From Chimonanthus salicifolius (taxonomy: Eukaryota; Streptophyta; Magnoliopsida; Laurales; Calycanthaceae), in assembly GCA_013350335.1 (NCBI GenBank), contig CM023534.1, positions 24,943,302 to 25,007,301 on the forward strand: 64,000 nucleotides of DNA, written 5' to 3'. This document shows positions 32,066 through 43,935 of the stretch, piece by piece. The notes below the pieces were generated by a model that was not told the DNA's origin, searched no databases, and saw only the letters and a list, made by a program, of their open reading frames with translations. The position numbers and the translations under genes were made by a program. Within the stretch, counting starts at the first letter, position 1. Every line of letters starts with the position of its first letter.

Positions 32066-33480
32066 TTGAAAAGGAACAACGAACAGACCTGGAGGTGGAG
32101 GAGATTTGGGCCAAGAAGTCTACTGGTGAAGTCATACCGAAATGAGAGTTACGACCAGGACAGGGTTTTCTATTCCGAGGAAGGATTTATGTACCTAAAA
32201 GCTGCAGAAAAGAGTTATTGGTTGAGGCACATCAGACCAAACTCTCTATTCATCTGGGCAGTACCAAGATGTATCACGACCTAAAGAGATATTACTGGTG
32301 GCACGGACTCAAAAGAGATGTGGTAGAATTTGTAGCACATTGCTTAACTTGTCAGCAGGTTAAGATGGAACATCAGAAGCCACTAGGGTTACTCAAACCC
32401 TTACCAGTGCCGGAATAGAAATGGGAACACATTTCCATGGATTTTGTGACAGGGTTGCCAAGGTCTTCAAAGGGCAACGATGCGATATGGGTCGTGGTAG
32501 GCCGACTGACCAAGTCTGCACATTTCATTCCCATTAAGATGACAGACTCATCTGAGACTTTAGGTCGGTGGTATATCAAGGATATCATCAGATTGCATGG
32601 TATACCTCGGACTATTGTGTCCGACAGAGATGGTCGATTCACTGGTAGAGTATGGCAGAGCATGCAGGCAGCCGTGGGAACAGATTTATTGATTAGTACA
32701 GCGTTCCATCCACAGACTGATGGACAGTCTGAGAGAACAATACAGACACTGGAGGATATGCTGAGAGCATGTATGCTAGATTTCAAGGGAGGATGGGAGG
32801 ATCACTTGTCGTTGGTAGAATTTTCATACAACAACAGTTACCAGGTAAGCCTCCAGATGGCTCCATTTGAGGCATTATATGGTAGACCATGTAGGTCACC
32901 AGTGTGTTGGACAGAGGCCGGTGAGCATGCACTGATTGGACCTGAGTTGGTTGCAGAGACTACAACACAGATACAGTTGAGACAACAGCATTTATTGACT
33001 GTGCAGAGTCGTCAGAAGAGTTATGCTGACAAGAGAAGGAGGTTCCTTGAATTTGAAGTGGGAGACATGGTGTTCTTAAAAGTCTCACCGCGGAAGGGAC
33101 ACATGAGATTTGGAAAGAAAGGGAAATTGTCGCCAAGATATGTGGGACTGTTTTCAATCATAAGAAGGATGGGGAACGTGGCTTACCAATTGGCACTCCC
33201 ATCACAGTTGGCATCTTCACACGATGTGTTCCATATATCGATGTTGAGAAAGTATAATCCTGATCCTTCTCACGTGCTGAACGTATATAATATAGAGGTC
33301 CAAAGCGACGTGACATACGTCGAAAAGCCTGTCCGAGTGCTGTACACAGAACAAAGGGTGTTACGGAACCAAACGATCTAATTTGTCAAGATAGTATGGG
33401 ATCGACATGGCATTGAGGAAGCTACATGGGAACTCGAGTCGGAAATGAGGAAAGCTCATCCTGAGCTATTTAGCCAAATG
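32066..33480 (+). pseudogene. Gypsy 1 integrase with chromodomain-like tail, broken
   Basis: The HHCC zinc-binding segment (MYHDLKRYYWWHGL, CLTCQQVK) is at 32218-32360. A TAG follows at 32416. The core has the D,D,E residues in MDFVTGLP, IVSDRDGRF and QSERTIQTLEDML. After the core come the GPY-type text (LKVSPRKGHMRFGKKGKLSP, FHISML) and a chromodomain-like end (RVLRNQTI, stop at 33379-33381, then VWDRHGIEEATWELESEMR). The tail is the basis for calling it a chromovirus. Stops and earlier frameshifts make it nonfunctional. Confidence 0.92.
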
Positions 33481-33538
33481 TTTGAAAACCCTACTTCACT
33501 CGATTTTCGGGACGAAAATTTTAAAAAGATGGTTGTAT

Positions 33539-36500
33539 TGTAACACTTCGGATTTTCAATTAATTATTTTATATGAAAATTATCCTTTTGAATTGTGAAT
33601 ATTAGTCATGGACCTTATATGGATAAAGAGTTGGGTCATGGCCCAATTAGGACCCAACGGTTTTGGAATTGGTTTCAATATAAATTAAGTGGGTTGAATT
33701 AATTTAGTAATGCATTATGCTCAAAATTAAATAAAAGATTATGCATGGCCGTGTATCGGATAAGATTGGCCGAATGTGAGATTTATTTATTTATATGATG
33801 CGCATAAGAGAAATTCTAAAAAGGAGTTCTTTCTTGTATTGGAATAATAGTAGGGTAATTTCTAAATTAAAATGGGCACATGTTATATTTTATTTAGAAC
33901 TCTCCAAAGAGAGAAATATAAGGGGCGCACGGCATAGGGGTTTGTTTAGCTATATCACATTCCAAATATGGGAAGGTCGGCCATTCAAATTTAGATACAA
34001 GGAAGGGGCGCACGGCCTAAGGGGGGGAGTAGCTATCTTAAACATTTCCTAAATATGGACCAAGGAAAGATTATAAAAGGAGAGAAGGACTAGGGGCGCA
34101 TGGTTTACACACCATAGCCGAATTTTATCTCTCCCTTTCTCTCTTAATCTCTCACTCACGGCAAGAACAAGAGGAAGAAAAGGCAGCAACAAGAAGGTGA
34201 TCACGGCTTGAGAAAGATCAAGAAGAAGAAGAAAGAGGCTAAGGAAAGAAGAAAGATTGGAAGAGCAAGAACCGGTTAGTATCTTATTTGATAAATATGT
34301 TTTGAAATAAAGAACCATAGGGTTCGGCCATGGTGTGTGGCCGAACCCCATGGAAGAAGATGGGGTGATGTTTTGATGATTTTAATGGAAAGAAAGAATC
34401 ATAGGGTTCGGCCATAGTGCATGGCCGAGCCCCATGGAAAGATTTGATTTATTTTATTGGGTTATTAAGAATGAAAACCATGGAGATTGTTAAATAAGTA
34501 TTTGGTGTTAATGATATGTGATTATGAGGGGATTAAATGGAAGATCCATGATTGTTAATTTTAAAGAGAGGATCTTGAACCATAGGGTTCGGCCACGGTG
34601 TATGGCCGAACCCCATGGAGTTGTGTAGGTATTATTGATGAATTTTAATGGACTAAATTAATGGTCAAGATCATGAACCATAGGGTTCGGCCATGGTGTA
34701 TGGTCGAACCCCATGGGGTTGTTTTGGAATGGAAGATGGATTTTTGGTTGCTAAATTTGGAAAGCATCCAATTATGGAAAGATGGTTTCTAATTTTAGAA
34801 ACTATCTAATAATGGAAATGTGGAGTTTATTTATGGAAACCTTCTAATAATGGAAGGTGGAGTTTAATTATGGAAACCTTCCAATTATGGAAAGGTGGAG
34901 ATTATTTATGGAAGAAGGTTGCTAAAATTAGAAGCTACCTAATTATGGACCTTAGACTAAAATGGAAGTGTGGAGTTTAATTATGGAAACCTTCCAATTA
35001 TGGAAAGGTGGAGATTATTTATGGAAACTTAGGCATCATGGGTTCGGCCATGTGTATGGCCGAACCCCATGAATCAAATTTATAGTTTATGTTTAATGAG
35101 TTATGATTTTTACTGTTTGCAAGGATCGGATTATTGATGTAACGCCCCGCCCTTTCCGAGAATTTCAGAGTCTAATTTTTTTTTTTAATAAACATCGGAA
35201 GAGAGCGGGCGGCGTCACGACGCGAGTTAAGTTCAGACTACCCAAGTCTGAACCTTAACTGGCCACCCATGTGTACATGGAATAGACCATGATAGTGAAT
35301 CACACATGGAACTAACATCAACATGCGGAATAATCTAGATTAATTGCGGAATAGAAAGACGAGATAGCAAGTAACAGTCTTAAACATTAAATAACATAGA
35401 TCAACCATCCAAAGGTTATTATCCTAATCAAACCATAGCAAGTAACGAATTATTACATGTCCAACAAAATATTCAAGTGACAGTAATATAACGTAATCCA
35501 AATCCATCATTAAAGCACTTAGGCTCAGCTCTCCTCCCAGTCAATGACCTTTTCTTTTCCTTCTTATTTCCTTCCTTCTTTCTTAATTCCTTGCTGGTTT
35601 AAGCTTGAATAATTGATGCTAAAAACCTCTGCTGTTCCACTTAAGCAAATGAATTGGAGAGAGGGAGAGAGAGATGGAGAATCTTGGCCATTTTTCACCA
35701 TTGAAAAGCCAAGATTCTCCATCTCTCTCTCCCTCTCTCCAATTCATTTGCTTAAGTGGAACAGCAGAGGTTTTTAGCATCAATTATTCAAGCTTAAACC
35801 AGCAAGGAATTAAGAAAGAAGGAAGGAAATAAGAAGGAAAAGAAAAGGTCATTGATTGGGAGGAGAGCTGAGCCTAAGTGCTTTAATGATGGATTTGGAT
35901 TACGTTATATTACTGTCACTTGAATATTTTGTTGGACATGTAATAATTCGTTACTTGCTATGGTTTGATTAGGATAATAACCTTTGGATGGTTGATCTAT
36001 GTTATTTAATGTTTAAGACTGTTACTTGCTATCTCGTCTTTCTATTCCGCAATTAATCTAGATTATTCCGCATGTTGATGTTAGTTCCATGTGTGATTCA
36101 CTATCATGGTCTATTCCATGTACACATGGGTGGCCAGTTAAGGTTCAGACTTGGGTAGTCTGAACTTAACTCGCGTCGTGACGCCGCCCGCTCTCTTCCG
36201 ATGTTTATTAAAAAAAAAAAATTAGACTCTGAAATTCTCGGAAAGGGCGGGGCGTTACAATTGATTAGGTAAGCCATGATGGCAAAGTTGTAATTACATG
36301 CCAAAGTGGAGGATCATGGGTTCGGCCATGGTGTATGGCCGAACCCTATGAGGTTTATTTTATGGACATGATTAGTTAATGAATTAATACAGGGTCTAAT
36401 TATGATAGATTTAAATGAATGAGGGAATCAATCGCAATCTTGTAAATATATGGAAATATTGGACACCATGGTCGAATCCCATGAATTATTTATGGGACTA

Positions 36501-37867
36501 TGTGTTTGGATTAAAAGAAATATGTATGGATTATTTGGAACCTAAGCAAGGAAAAAGGACTATGGTTATGAACAATGGCATAATTGTAATTAACTAAAGA
36601 TTAGACCATGGGTTCGGCCATGGTGTATGGCCGAACCCCATGGGGATTGGTTTATTGACTTAAAAGTTGTAAATTAAGTGAGACTTGGTTTTGATTGGTT
36701 ATTATATTATAAGGAAACGGGATCTCGCAAATGGTGCGCGATCGGTGATCGATTCTTGGACGGAAGCGCAAGAACTCGTGAGCGGTCTTTGGTAGGATTC
36801 CACCTCTTTGAAACCATGGGATTATGTACATTTGTTTTATCTTATTTTGATGAAATTATGTTTTAAAGGATATGTTTTATATTGAATTTTAAATGCTATG
36901 TTTATTTGTATAAATAGCATGTGTTGGATATGTTTCAAAGGTGATTTTAAATGCTATGTTTATTGGTATACATGTGTTGGATATGTTTCAAAGGTAATTT
37001 TAAATGTTATGTTTATGTTATAAAATTGCATGTATTTCATTGGCATCTCATGCATGGCATGGGGTGGAGGATTTGTAACCGTAGGGGTCACACTCCGTCG
37101 GGGCATCTGAAAAACCTATGTGCGGTACCTTGATGTGATTTCCATCAAGAAGATTCCGGAGGGTCCACACTTCATCGGGGTGTCCGAAAGACCTATGTGG
37201 TGGGTACTTTTATGTACATGTCATGGGTGTGACTCATTGCATTTGTCATCATTGCATGGATTTGCATGGTTTTGGATATTATGTTATAATATATGTTTTG
37301 TACTAACCATGTGTTAGGCGTATCTGGAATACCTACTGAGCGCATTGTTCTAACGCCCTACTTCTACCCTAGTTGATGATACAGGAAATCAGGAGAACGA
37401 TGAACGCAAGACGGGCCAGGCATAGGAGCTTGGAAGACTTATTTTATTATTATTTTTAATAAAAGTTACTCATGGACTTGTATTTGAGTATCTAGATTTC
37501 GGAATGTAATAACTTAGATGGATGGATGTTAATTTTGATAATTATGGTATTTGAATGATGATTAAGGACTTGACGTACTTTGCTATCTGAATGGAATAGA
37601 ACTTAGTTCTATTATGATTCCGCAAATTGATTTTATGATTCCGCAGGTTATAATTTTTATTCCGCAAGTTGATATTGCTATGTGTGAACCATTTTCGTGG
37701 ACTTGATCCATACACACATAGGGTTGGCCAGTTAAGGGTCGGACTTTGGAAGTTCAGACTTACCTCGCGTCGTGACGTCCCGCGCTCTATCACTCTACTC
37801 TGTTATAAAAAAAAAATAGACTCTGAATTTACGGGAAGAAGCGAGTGAAAAAGGGCGGGGCGTTACA
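33539..37867 (+). repeat. Gypsy 1 3' LTR (4329 bp including foldback insertion)
   Basis: Starts TGTAACACTTCGGATTTTC after AAAAAGATGGTTGTAT and ends GGGCGGGGCGTTACA. Without the 1122-bp foldback and one copy of its TSD it is about 3.2 kb, like the 5' LTR. Hairpin words occur near 34318, 34402, 34580, 34677, 35040, 36319 and 36611. The acceptor-like module here is GATGATACAG|GAAATC, with the exon-like side starting at 37385. Confidence 0.92.
35138..36259. mobile_element. Palindromic (foldback) insertion with U5 ends, TSD ATTGA
   Basis: 1122 bp made of two inverted arms of about 551 bp around a 19-nt loop (35689-35707), flanked by ATTGA (35133-35137 and 36260-36264). Both outer ends are the LTR's U5 terminus: the left end is TGTAACGCCCCGCC and the right end GGCGGGGCGTTACA. 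The arms look almost identical: I see one mismatch (C/T in TCATTGA(C/T)TGGGAGG) and a poly-A/T length difference. Read from the centre outward, an arm has a CT-rich leader, a purine-rich stretch, then U5 sequence homologous to 28193-28674 of Gypsy 1. No U3, no PBS and no coding sequence. The frame at 36104-36304 is incidental. Confidence 0.92.
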
Positions 37868-37872
37868 GCTTC

Positions 37873-38866
37873 TGCTTCATTTTGCTTATCGTGCTCTATT
37901 ATTTGTAATTGTCTTCTTCTGCGTCCCTAGCCTAGATTTGCTGCTTTGTTCTCTGTTCACCGCCTTTGCCATTAGTCTCCAGATTTGACCATTCTGTGTC
38001 CCTTCTTTGCCATTAGTCTCTATTCTCACTCTGATCTGGCCTAGATCCGTTTACATTCCTTCCTCTTGCCCTGTCTCACCAGATCTAAGCCCGAACCTAT
38101 TGCCTTGACGAACAGTCCACCGCACTGCACCTTTGCACCAGATCCTTGTGCACGTCTTCGTTGCTAAGAAATCTCTGCAATCTTCTCAGTTCGCCAACGT
38201 TCATCGCCGTCACTGTGTACCAACCACCACCTTTGTTTGCATAGCATCCAGATCTAGCTTTCCCAACCAGATTCGAATCAAGCAGCACCCACAACCAGAT
38301 CTGATTTGTTCGATATCGATCAACCCATATTTTGTTCCTTCCACCGCTGCCCTGACCAGATCTTGTTCGCCCCGATCTTCAGTACCCAGAAGTTTTGTAG
38401 ATCCTCTCGTTTACTCAGCAATGTCCATCTCCTTTATCCTTTGACCTCCTCCTGTTTGATACACGAACCACCTACTATCCACCAGTTTCACTGTCCTCTC
38501 TTTGTCTCAACCCGAGATCTGTTGGAAACACTATCATATCTTTTCACCACTTGGTTTGGACCTATCTTGTAATCGTCCCCCATCACAACAATGATCTTGC
38601 TTAGCTCTTCTTTGCCAACTGCAACAGTCCTGACGTTTGTCTAATTGTGTGCATTCTAGACTATTTGCAACTGTCTCTGCCCTTTGCTAGCACCAGCCCC
38701 TACTGCCTCCATTTTCACCCATTGTCGTTGGAGAGAGTTGTGAGATTTGATCTCTCTTGCTGGGTATTAAAAAAAAGTGGCATGTTTGCAGCCTCATTGA
38801 GTTCTGTACATGCAAAGTTGTCTCTGTGTACTTCCAATTTGGCATTTTTTATCATCTGTTCTCGTC
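37873..38866 (+). other. Copia A leader, second part
   Basis: The continuation of the Copia A leader after Gypsy 1: CT-rich, with many CAGATCTG/AGATCC words and no conserved gag text. It is then broken by Copia B (TSD region 38867-38871). The small frames (38133-38444, 38306-38572, 38647-38877) match no family I know; such leaders often contain long chance frames. Confidence 0.5.
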
Positions 38867-38871
38867 ACTGC

Positions 38872-39065
38872 TATTGAATAAAACACAAGGGTTGTCATAG
38901 TCTTTAGGCATTTAGTTTATTGTTGTTGTATGTGGGCTAAGTGGCTGAGTGGTCAGTTAATTAGTTTTTTTCACGTTTCTATTTTTATGTTAAGAGTCAT
39001 TCATGTATTGCATATAAATAGTTTTTTGCTGATGAATGAATTAAGTGTGTGAGTAAAAGTTAACA
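38872..39065 (+). repeat. Copia B 5' LTR (194 bp)
   Basis: Starts TATTGAATAAAACAC (the first dinucleotide mutated from TG) and ends GTAAAAGTTAACA. A TATAAATAG box is near 39017. The sequence after it, TGGTAACAAAGCC at about 39067, is a decayed initiator-Met primer site. Confidence 0.92.
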
Positions 39066-39152
39066 ATGGTAACAAAGCCAGGTTAGAAAGTAGAGTGAGA
39101 GTACATAGCAACAACTTTTTCTCTTCATTTTGCATTGCAGTAGCAATATAAG

Positions 39153-39676
39153 ATGGCTTTTGAAAATTTCATTCAACTTGCAATTCCACGCTTTGATGGT
39201 CATTATGATCATTGGAGTATGCTGATGGAGAACTTCTTGAGATCAAAGGAGTACTGGCATGTTGTTGTTTCTGGAGTAGCAAAACTAGCAACAAGCATTG
39301 TGTTGACAGATGCGCAGAAAATAAAGCTTGAAGGGCTGAAGTTGAAAGATCTCAAAGCAAAGAATTATCTCTTTGAAGCCATTGATCACTCAATCTTGGA
39401 AACCATTCTTTGTAAAGAAACCTCCAAGCAGATTTGGGACTCCATGAAGATGAAGTATCAGGGGACAGCAAGGGTAAAACGAGCACAGCTTCAAGCACTT
39501 CGTGCCGATTTTGAGACTTTACACATGAAGACGGGAGAGTCGGTTTCGGAGTACTTCTCATGGATGATGGAAATCCCAAATAAGATGCGTATACATGGCA
39601 AACAACTCAAGGACGTCACTATAATTGAGAAGATTCTTTGTTCGATGATGGCGAAATTTAATTGCATTGTTTATTC
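39153..39676 (+). pseudogene. gag: Copia B gag, first part (interrupted)
   Basis: Starts 87 bp after the LTR. The N-terminus contains the copia gag lead-in (IPRFDGHYDHWSMLMENFL, with SKEYWHVV after it), then the UBN2-type core (LKDLKAKNYLFEAIDHSILE, IWDSMKMKYQGT, VSEYFSWM). The frame is open until Gypsy 2 inserts after base 39676. It resumes for a few codons at 49082-49099 (IEES), then after the solo LTR at 51774. It is open but split into three pieces, so nonfunctional. Confidence 0.92.
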
Positions 39677-40412
39677 TGTAACACCCCGCCCTTTTCACTC
39701 TAAATTTTCAGAGTTTATTTTTTTTTTTAAATAATAATAATCAATAAGTGATCGGGGCGGAATGTCACGACGCGAGTTAAGTTCGGATCTCTAAATCCGA
39801 CCCTTAACTGGCCAAGCCCATGTGTGTATGAACTAAGTCCATAAAACTGATCCGCACATGGTACAAATATATCTAGCGGAATTAACTTAGTCTAGATCTA
39901 ACTGAGGTTATAATAGAACCTATGATTAATCCAATTTCCATTTTTAGATAGCAAAGTACCTTATTTATTCTCCAAAATTATTATATAACCTTAGTCTACT
40001 ATTCATTCCAAACCATTCAAATAAATCCAACCATAGCATCTACTTAACTACTTATTACATGCCAACATCTAATTTAACAAATTACATTGTTCCAAATAAA
40101 TCAACTAACAAGTCCATAAATAATCCATTCATAGTCCATTGCAATCATTCAAATCGCCCAAGTTTTCGTACTTGGTCCTCTTCTCCAACCACGTTCTTTC
40201 CTTTCCCTGCATCATCCACTAAAGATATAGATAGGGCGTTAGATCAACGCGCCCAGTAGTGTTTCCGAATAGGGCTACCACATGGTTAGTCAAAAACATG
40301 CAAATAGGATAATAGTTATACATGTGTGACAAAATCCTGTAAAAATATGCTATGTATGAAATGAACATGTAATGAGTCCCACCCATCACCATTCAACATA
40401 GCCATCACTTGA

Positions 40413-40562
40413 CGGGATTCTCATCATCAAGGTAACCCACAGTGGTCTTTCGGACGCCCCGACGGAGTGTGGCCTCCGGATTCCTCCTGATGGGATTCTC
40501 ATCATCAAGGTACCCCACAGTGGTCTTTCGGACGCCCCGACGGAGTGTGGCCTCCGGTTACT
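40413..40562. repeat. Tandem duplication of about 78 bp
   Basis: Two copies of GACGGGATTCTCATCATCAA or GATGGGATTCTCATCATCAA, then CCCACAGTGGTCTTTCGGAC and GCCCCGACGGAGTGTGGCC. The matching block occurs in Gypsy 1 LTRs and at 63737-63887, so the duplication is a family trait. Confidence 0.85.
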
Positions 40563-40856
40563 ACACCATCATCCCATGCCATGCATGAGATGTCTATGCA
40601 AACATGCCATTTGTAAATATAACATTTGATTCAAATAACTTATTCAAATACCATAAAACAGCAAATAAGTTATGTGGTTACAACAAGGTAGGAAACCTAC
40701 AATAGTTTACTTTGTTCGATCCTTCCTTTGGACCGTCTTCCGATCACGTCTCGCTCACCACTCTAAAAATCCGAATACCCTATGTACATGGCAGGAAGTT
40801 AATCATTTATCCACCTAATTTCCAGCAAAGCTTTATGTTCCAAGAATCACCTAGTG

Positions 40857-42140
40857 GGGTTCGGCCAAAGCCATAGCCGAACCTCATCCATTAAAACATT
40901 GGTCATTCATTTATTTAATTAAAACCTATCTAATTACCCAAACTTCTAAACGAACCTTAGTAGGGTTCGGCCATACATTATGGCTGAACCTTACCACTTA
41001 GGTTTTAGCCCATTTATCCCATCATATGATCATTTTATTTTTGATCATTTCAGCCATAATTACGATTGTGCCATTGAGACCAACCTTTGCTTTAAATTAA
41101 CTAACTTTCATCACCAAACATAAAACCATCTTTAATGGGGTTCAGCCATACACATGGCTGAACCTCATCACCTAATTTGATCCTTCTTAAACCTTCCATA
41201 TCCTCATATAAACCAACAATTATGTCCCACAATCATCATTAGTGGGGTTCGGCCATACACATGGCCGAACCTCACCAATGTGATTTTATACTCAATTTCC
41301 ATCATTCATATTGGCCAATTACTTACCCATACTAACTCCATAAACAACATATATTATTCTTAAATCAAAGCATATAAATAATACCTAATGTTCATCATAA
41401 ACTTAACCCCATTATTCCACAAAACAGTCCATGGATTTTCATGGTTTCCATGGGGTTCTCAACATGAAAACCCACACCGTTTTACATGGGGTTCGGCCCT
41501 CTATCATGGCTGAACCCAATGATTACATTTACTGTTTTTAAACCTCAATTAACCAGGTAATAACTGTATATCTAAATCAGGTTTTTAACCTTCAAAACAA
41601 TCCTCCAAAATTAGCCCAATTTCATAGGGTTCGGCCATGCTTATTGGCCGAACACCATGAGATTAATTTTGAACACTTAATCCTTCATCTTAGGTCTGAA
41701 ACCAGCACCCAAATCCATGTTTTTAACCTATTCTAAAACATGTATTTACATCTTAAAATAATAACCCAAAACAGTCCACCAACTTCATGGTTTATTTGTT
41801 CCAAATACATCAAAACAAACCATTATTTGCATGGGGTTCGGCCCTCCATGGTGGCCGAACCCTATAACCTTTGGTTTTGAACTTCTTAATCATTTATCTT
41901 TGTTCAAAATAAACTTCCTTATTTATGTTTTAACCTTTTTAAAACACATACTTAAAATCATCTAAAAACAGTCCCAAATTTGTATGGTTTTAATTTCCAA
42001 AAACCATCTAAATAAATTCATTATTTCCATGGGGTTTGGCCATCCAATGGGCCGAACCCTATGGTCCATCTTTTTATCTCATTCTAAACATCATAATTCT
42101 AGGTCTAAACCATTGATGGATCTGGCCATACAATGGCCAA
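40857..42140 (-). repeat. Array of GGGTTCGGCCAT hairpin words, Gypsy 2 LTR
   Basis: About nine copies lie near 40858, 40969, 41138, 41244, 41489, 41625, 41832, 42030 and 42116. They share GGGTTCGGCC and GGCCGAACC arms, but the loop and flanks differ from Gypsy 1 (for example GGCCCTCCATGGTGGCC). The stem is kept while the loop varies. Confidence 0.88.
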
Positions 42141-43935
42141 ATCTCATTTTCTTAACCAATCTATTAAACAAGGGTTCAAAATACACTTACTAATACCGCG
42201 TCTCCTTCGGTTCTTTTGACTCCTTCTTTGACCCTTTATCTCCTTGACCTCTCCTTCTCTCTTACTGTTCTTTGGGCTGAGACTGATCTTGATGCAAACT
42301 CCTTGAGATAATTCAGCCAGGTGACAAGGATTTAAGAGAGTGAGAGAGAGAGAAAGGGAACTTTGGTCTTGAATGAAATTGCTAACCTTGTTGCCAAAAC
42401 CCTGTTGCTGATTTTTGTCTTGATGAAAGGATTACCCAAAAACTAATTGAAATGAACAACCAGCTGCTGCTCTTGGTTTAGAAAGATAGAGGACGTCCAA
42501 GAGAGATAGAGAGATAGAGAGAGTAAAGATGAAAATCCTTTGCTTGACCAAAAACAGCCCAAGGTTAATCCTTGTGTAACTCCCTCTCCTCAATCAAGGT
42601 TCTTTATGTTACTTGGGGGTTTCATCTATGAAATGAAACACCCCAAGCAACCAACATCCCTTGTGGTTGGACTAGTGTAACCCCCTTTTTTCTTAGGTTC
42701 TCACATGGGAGTTTCATTTTGAAATGTAACTCCCATGTGCTACACCGTCCCTTGTTGGTTGTCTCTCAATTTTTGGCTTATGTAACAGCCACCTCTCTTA
42801 AGTGTAACTCCACCAACAGCAGCTCCAATCAACCCCATTTGGCCCTCATTAACGTCCCATGTGGGAGTTCTATCATTGGAATAAAAACTCCCCACTTCCA
42901 AGTGTGAAAACACTTTGGTACTCCCATTGATTTATTACATAATTTGAATTTAAAATGCTGTAATCTTTTAGGTATTACTCCTCCAATCAGTTACCCATTT
43001 GTTCTCCAACCTTGGAGTTACATGCATGAACCATCAATCTAAGTATTGCTGTCTTTTGAAGATCCAACCAATGCTCTCTAACCATTACCAACGTGTAAAA
43101 CACTTTGCATTTGAAATCACACTCCCACCTCCAACATCTTCCATGTATATCTTTGTAATTATTTGCATCCTCCTTCATTCATGCATTTGTAACTCTCAAG
43201 GCCATCACTCTCATATCTCCATGGTAGCTGTTACATGCATGAAATTGCTCATGCATGCAGCCAACGTCCCTAGCAACCCTTGTGACTTCAAGAAGTAACT
43301 CCCATTCAAAATGTAACTCCCATTTTATTCATCACCTAAATGGGGGTTACATGCATGGTAATGTCTCCCCATGCACCAACGTTTTTCCTTGCTCAAAGTT
43401 GGAATTTAAAACACTTCCCCTCTCATTCACACACTTCACAATAAAAATACATATTCATCCAACTCATTTATTCAACTCACCCAACCTAAGCCATTCATTT
43501 AATTTAACTTAACTAATAAATTCAACTCAACTTAACCAACCATTCATTTCAACTCAAACCAAACTCAAGTAATTAATAAACTTAAATTAACTAAGCTTGA
43601 ACTCAATCCATGGTTAATCATGCCATTCACACGACCCATTGGGTCCCATCTAGCCATTTTGACCCATTTATCAAAATTTGACCCAAATATGATTCTTGAC
43701 CCGTTTAAATTTATCTTACCCATTTATTTGTTTTGTAAACCAACTATCATCCTTTGGGTCTTGATTGAGCCATTGACCCATTTAAATTCAAATCAATTTT
43801 TATCACAATGGCAATTCCGTAAATATGAATATTTTTATATAAACTGATAACTTTGAAATTCCAGGGTGTTACAATACAATAATCTTTTTATAATTTTCGT
43901 CCCGAAAATCGAACGAAGTAGGATTTCAAAGTAAA

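Larger units (their letters stand above)
25464..37867 (+). mobile_element. Gypsy 1: Tekay-like chromovirus, degenerate, TSD GCTTC
   Basis: A complete 12.4-kb element flanked by GCTTC (25459-25463 and 37868-37872) and inserted in the Copia A leader. The order is 5' LTR, initiator-Met PBS, gag, protease, RT, RNase H, integrase, chromodomain-like tail, 3' LTR: gypsy order with a chromovirus tail. The coding region has several stops and frameshifts. The LTRs are similar, with more differences in their first 700 bp than in the hairpin-rich middle. The 3' LTR is longer only because it contains the foldback insertion at 35138-36259. Confidence 0.93.
40207..42190 (-). other. Candidate intron inside the Gypsy 2 LTR
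   Basis: The minus-strand donor GTAAGTG (GT at 42189-42190) matches the plant consensus, and the acceptor is GGATGATGCAG|GGAAAGG (AG at 40207-40208). The interval is 1984 bp and contains the whole hairpin array. The corresponding interval in Gypsy 1 is 1993 bp. This would leave about 530 bp of downstream LTR sequence. Inferred from sequence only. Confidence 0.4.
39677..43873 (-). repeat. Gypsy 2 3' LTR (4197 bp)
   Basis: On the minus strand it starts TGTAACACCCTGGAATTTC (43873) and ends AAGGGCGGGGTGTTACA (39677). It contains GTAACTCC/CATGGGAG repeats in the U3 part (42600-43350), a CT-rich leader near 42500, the hairpin-word array (40857-42140) and a tandem 78-bp duplication (40413-40562). 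Its last 1 kb is nearly identical to the LTR at 62997-64000. Confidence 0.92.
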
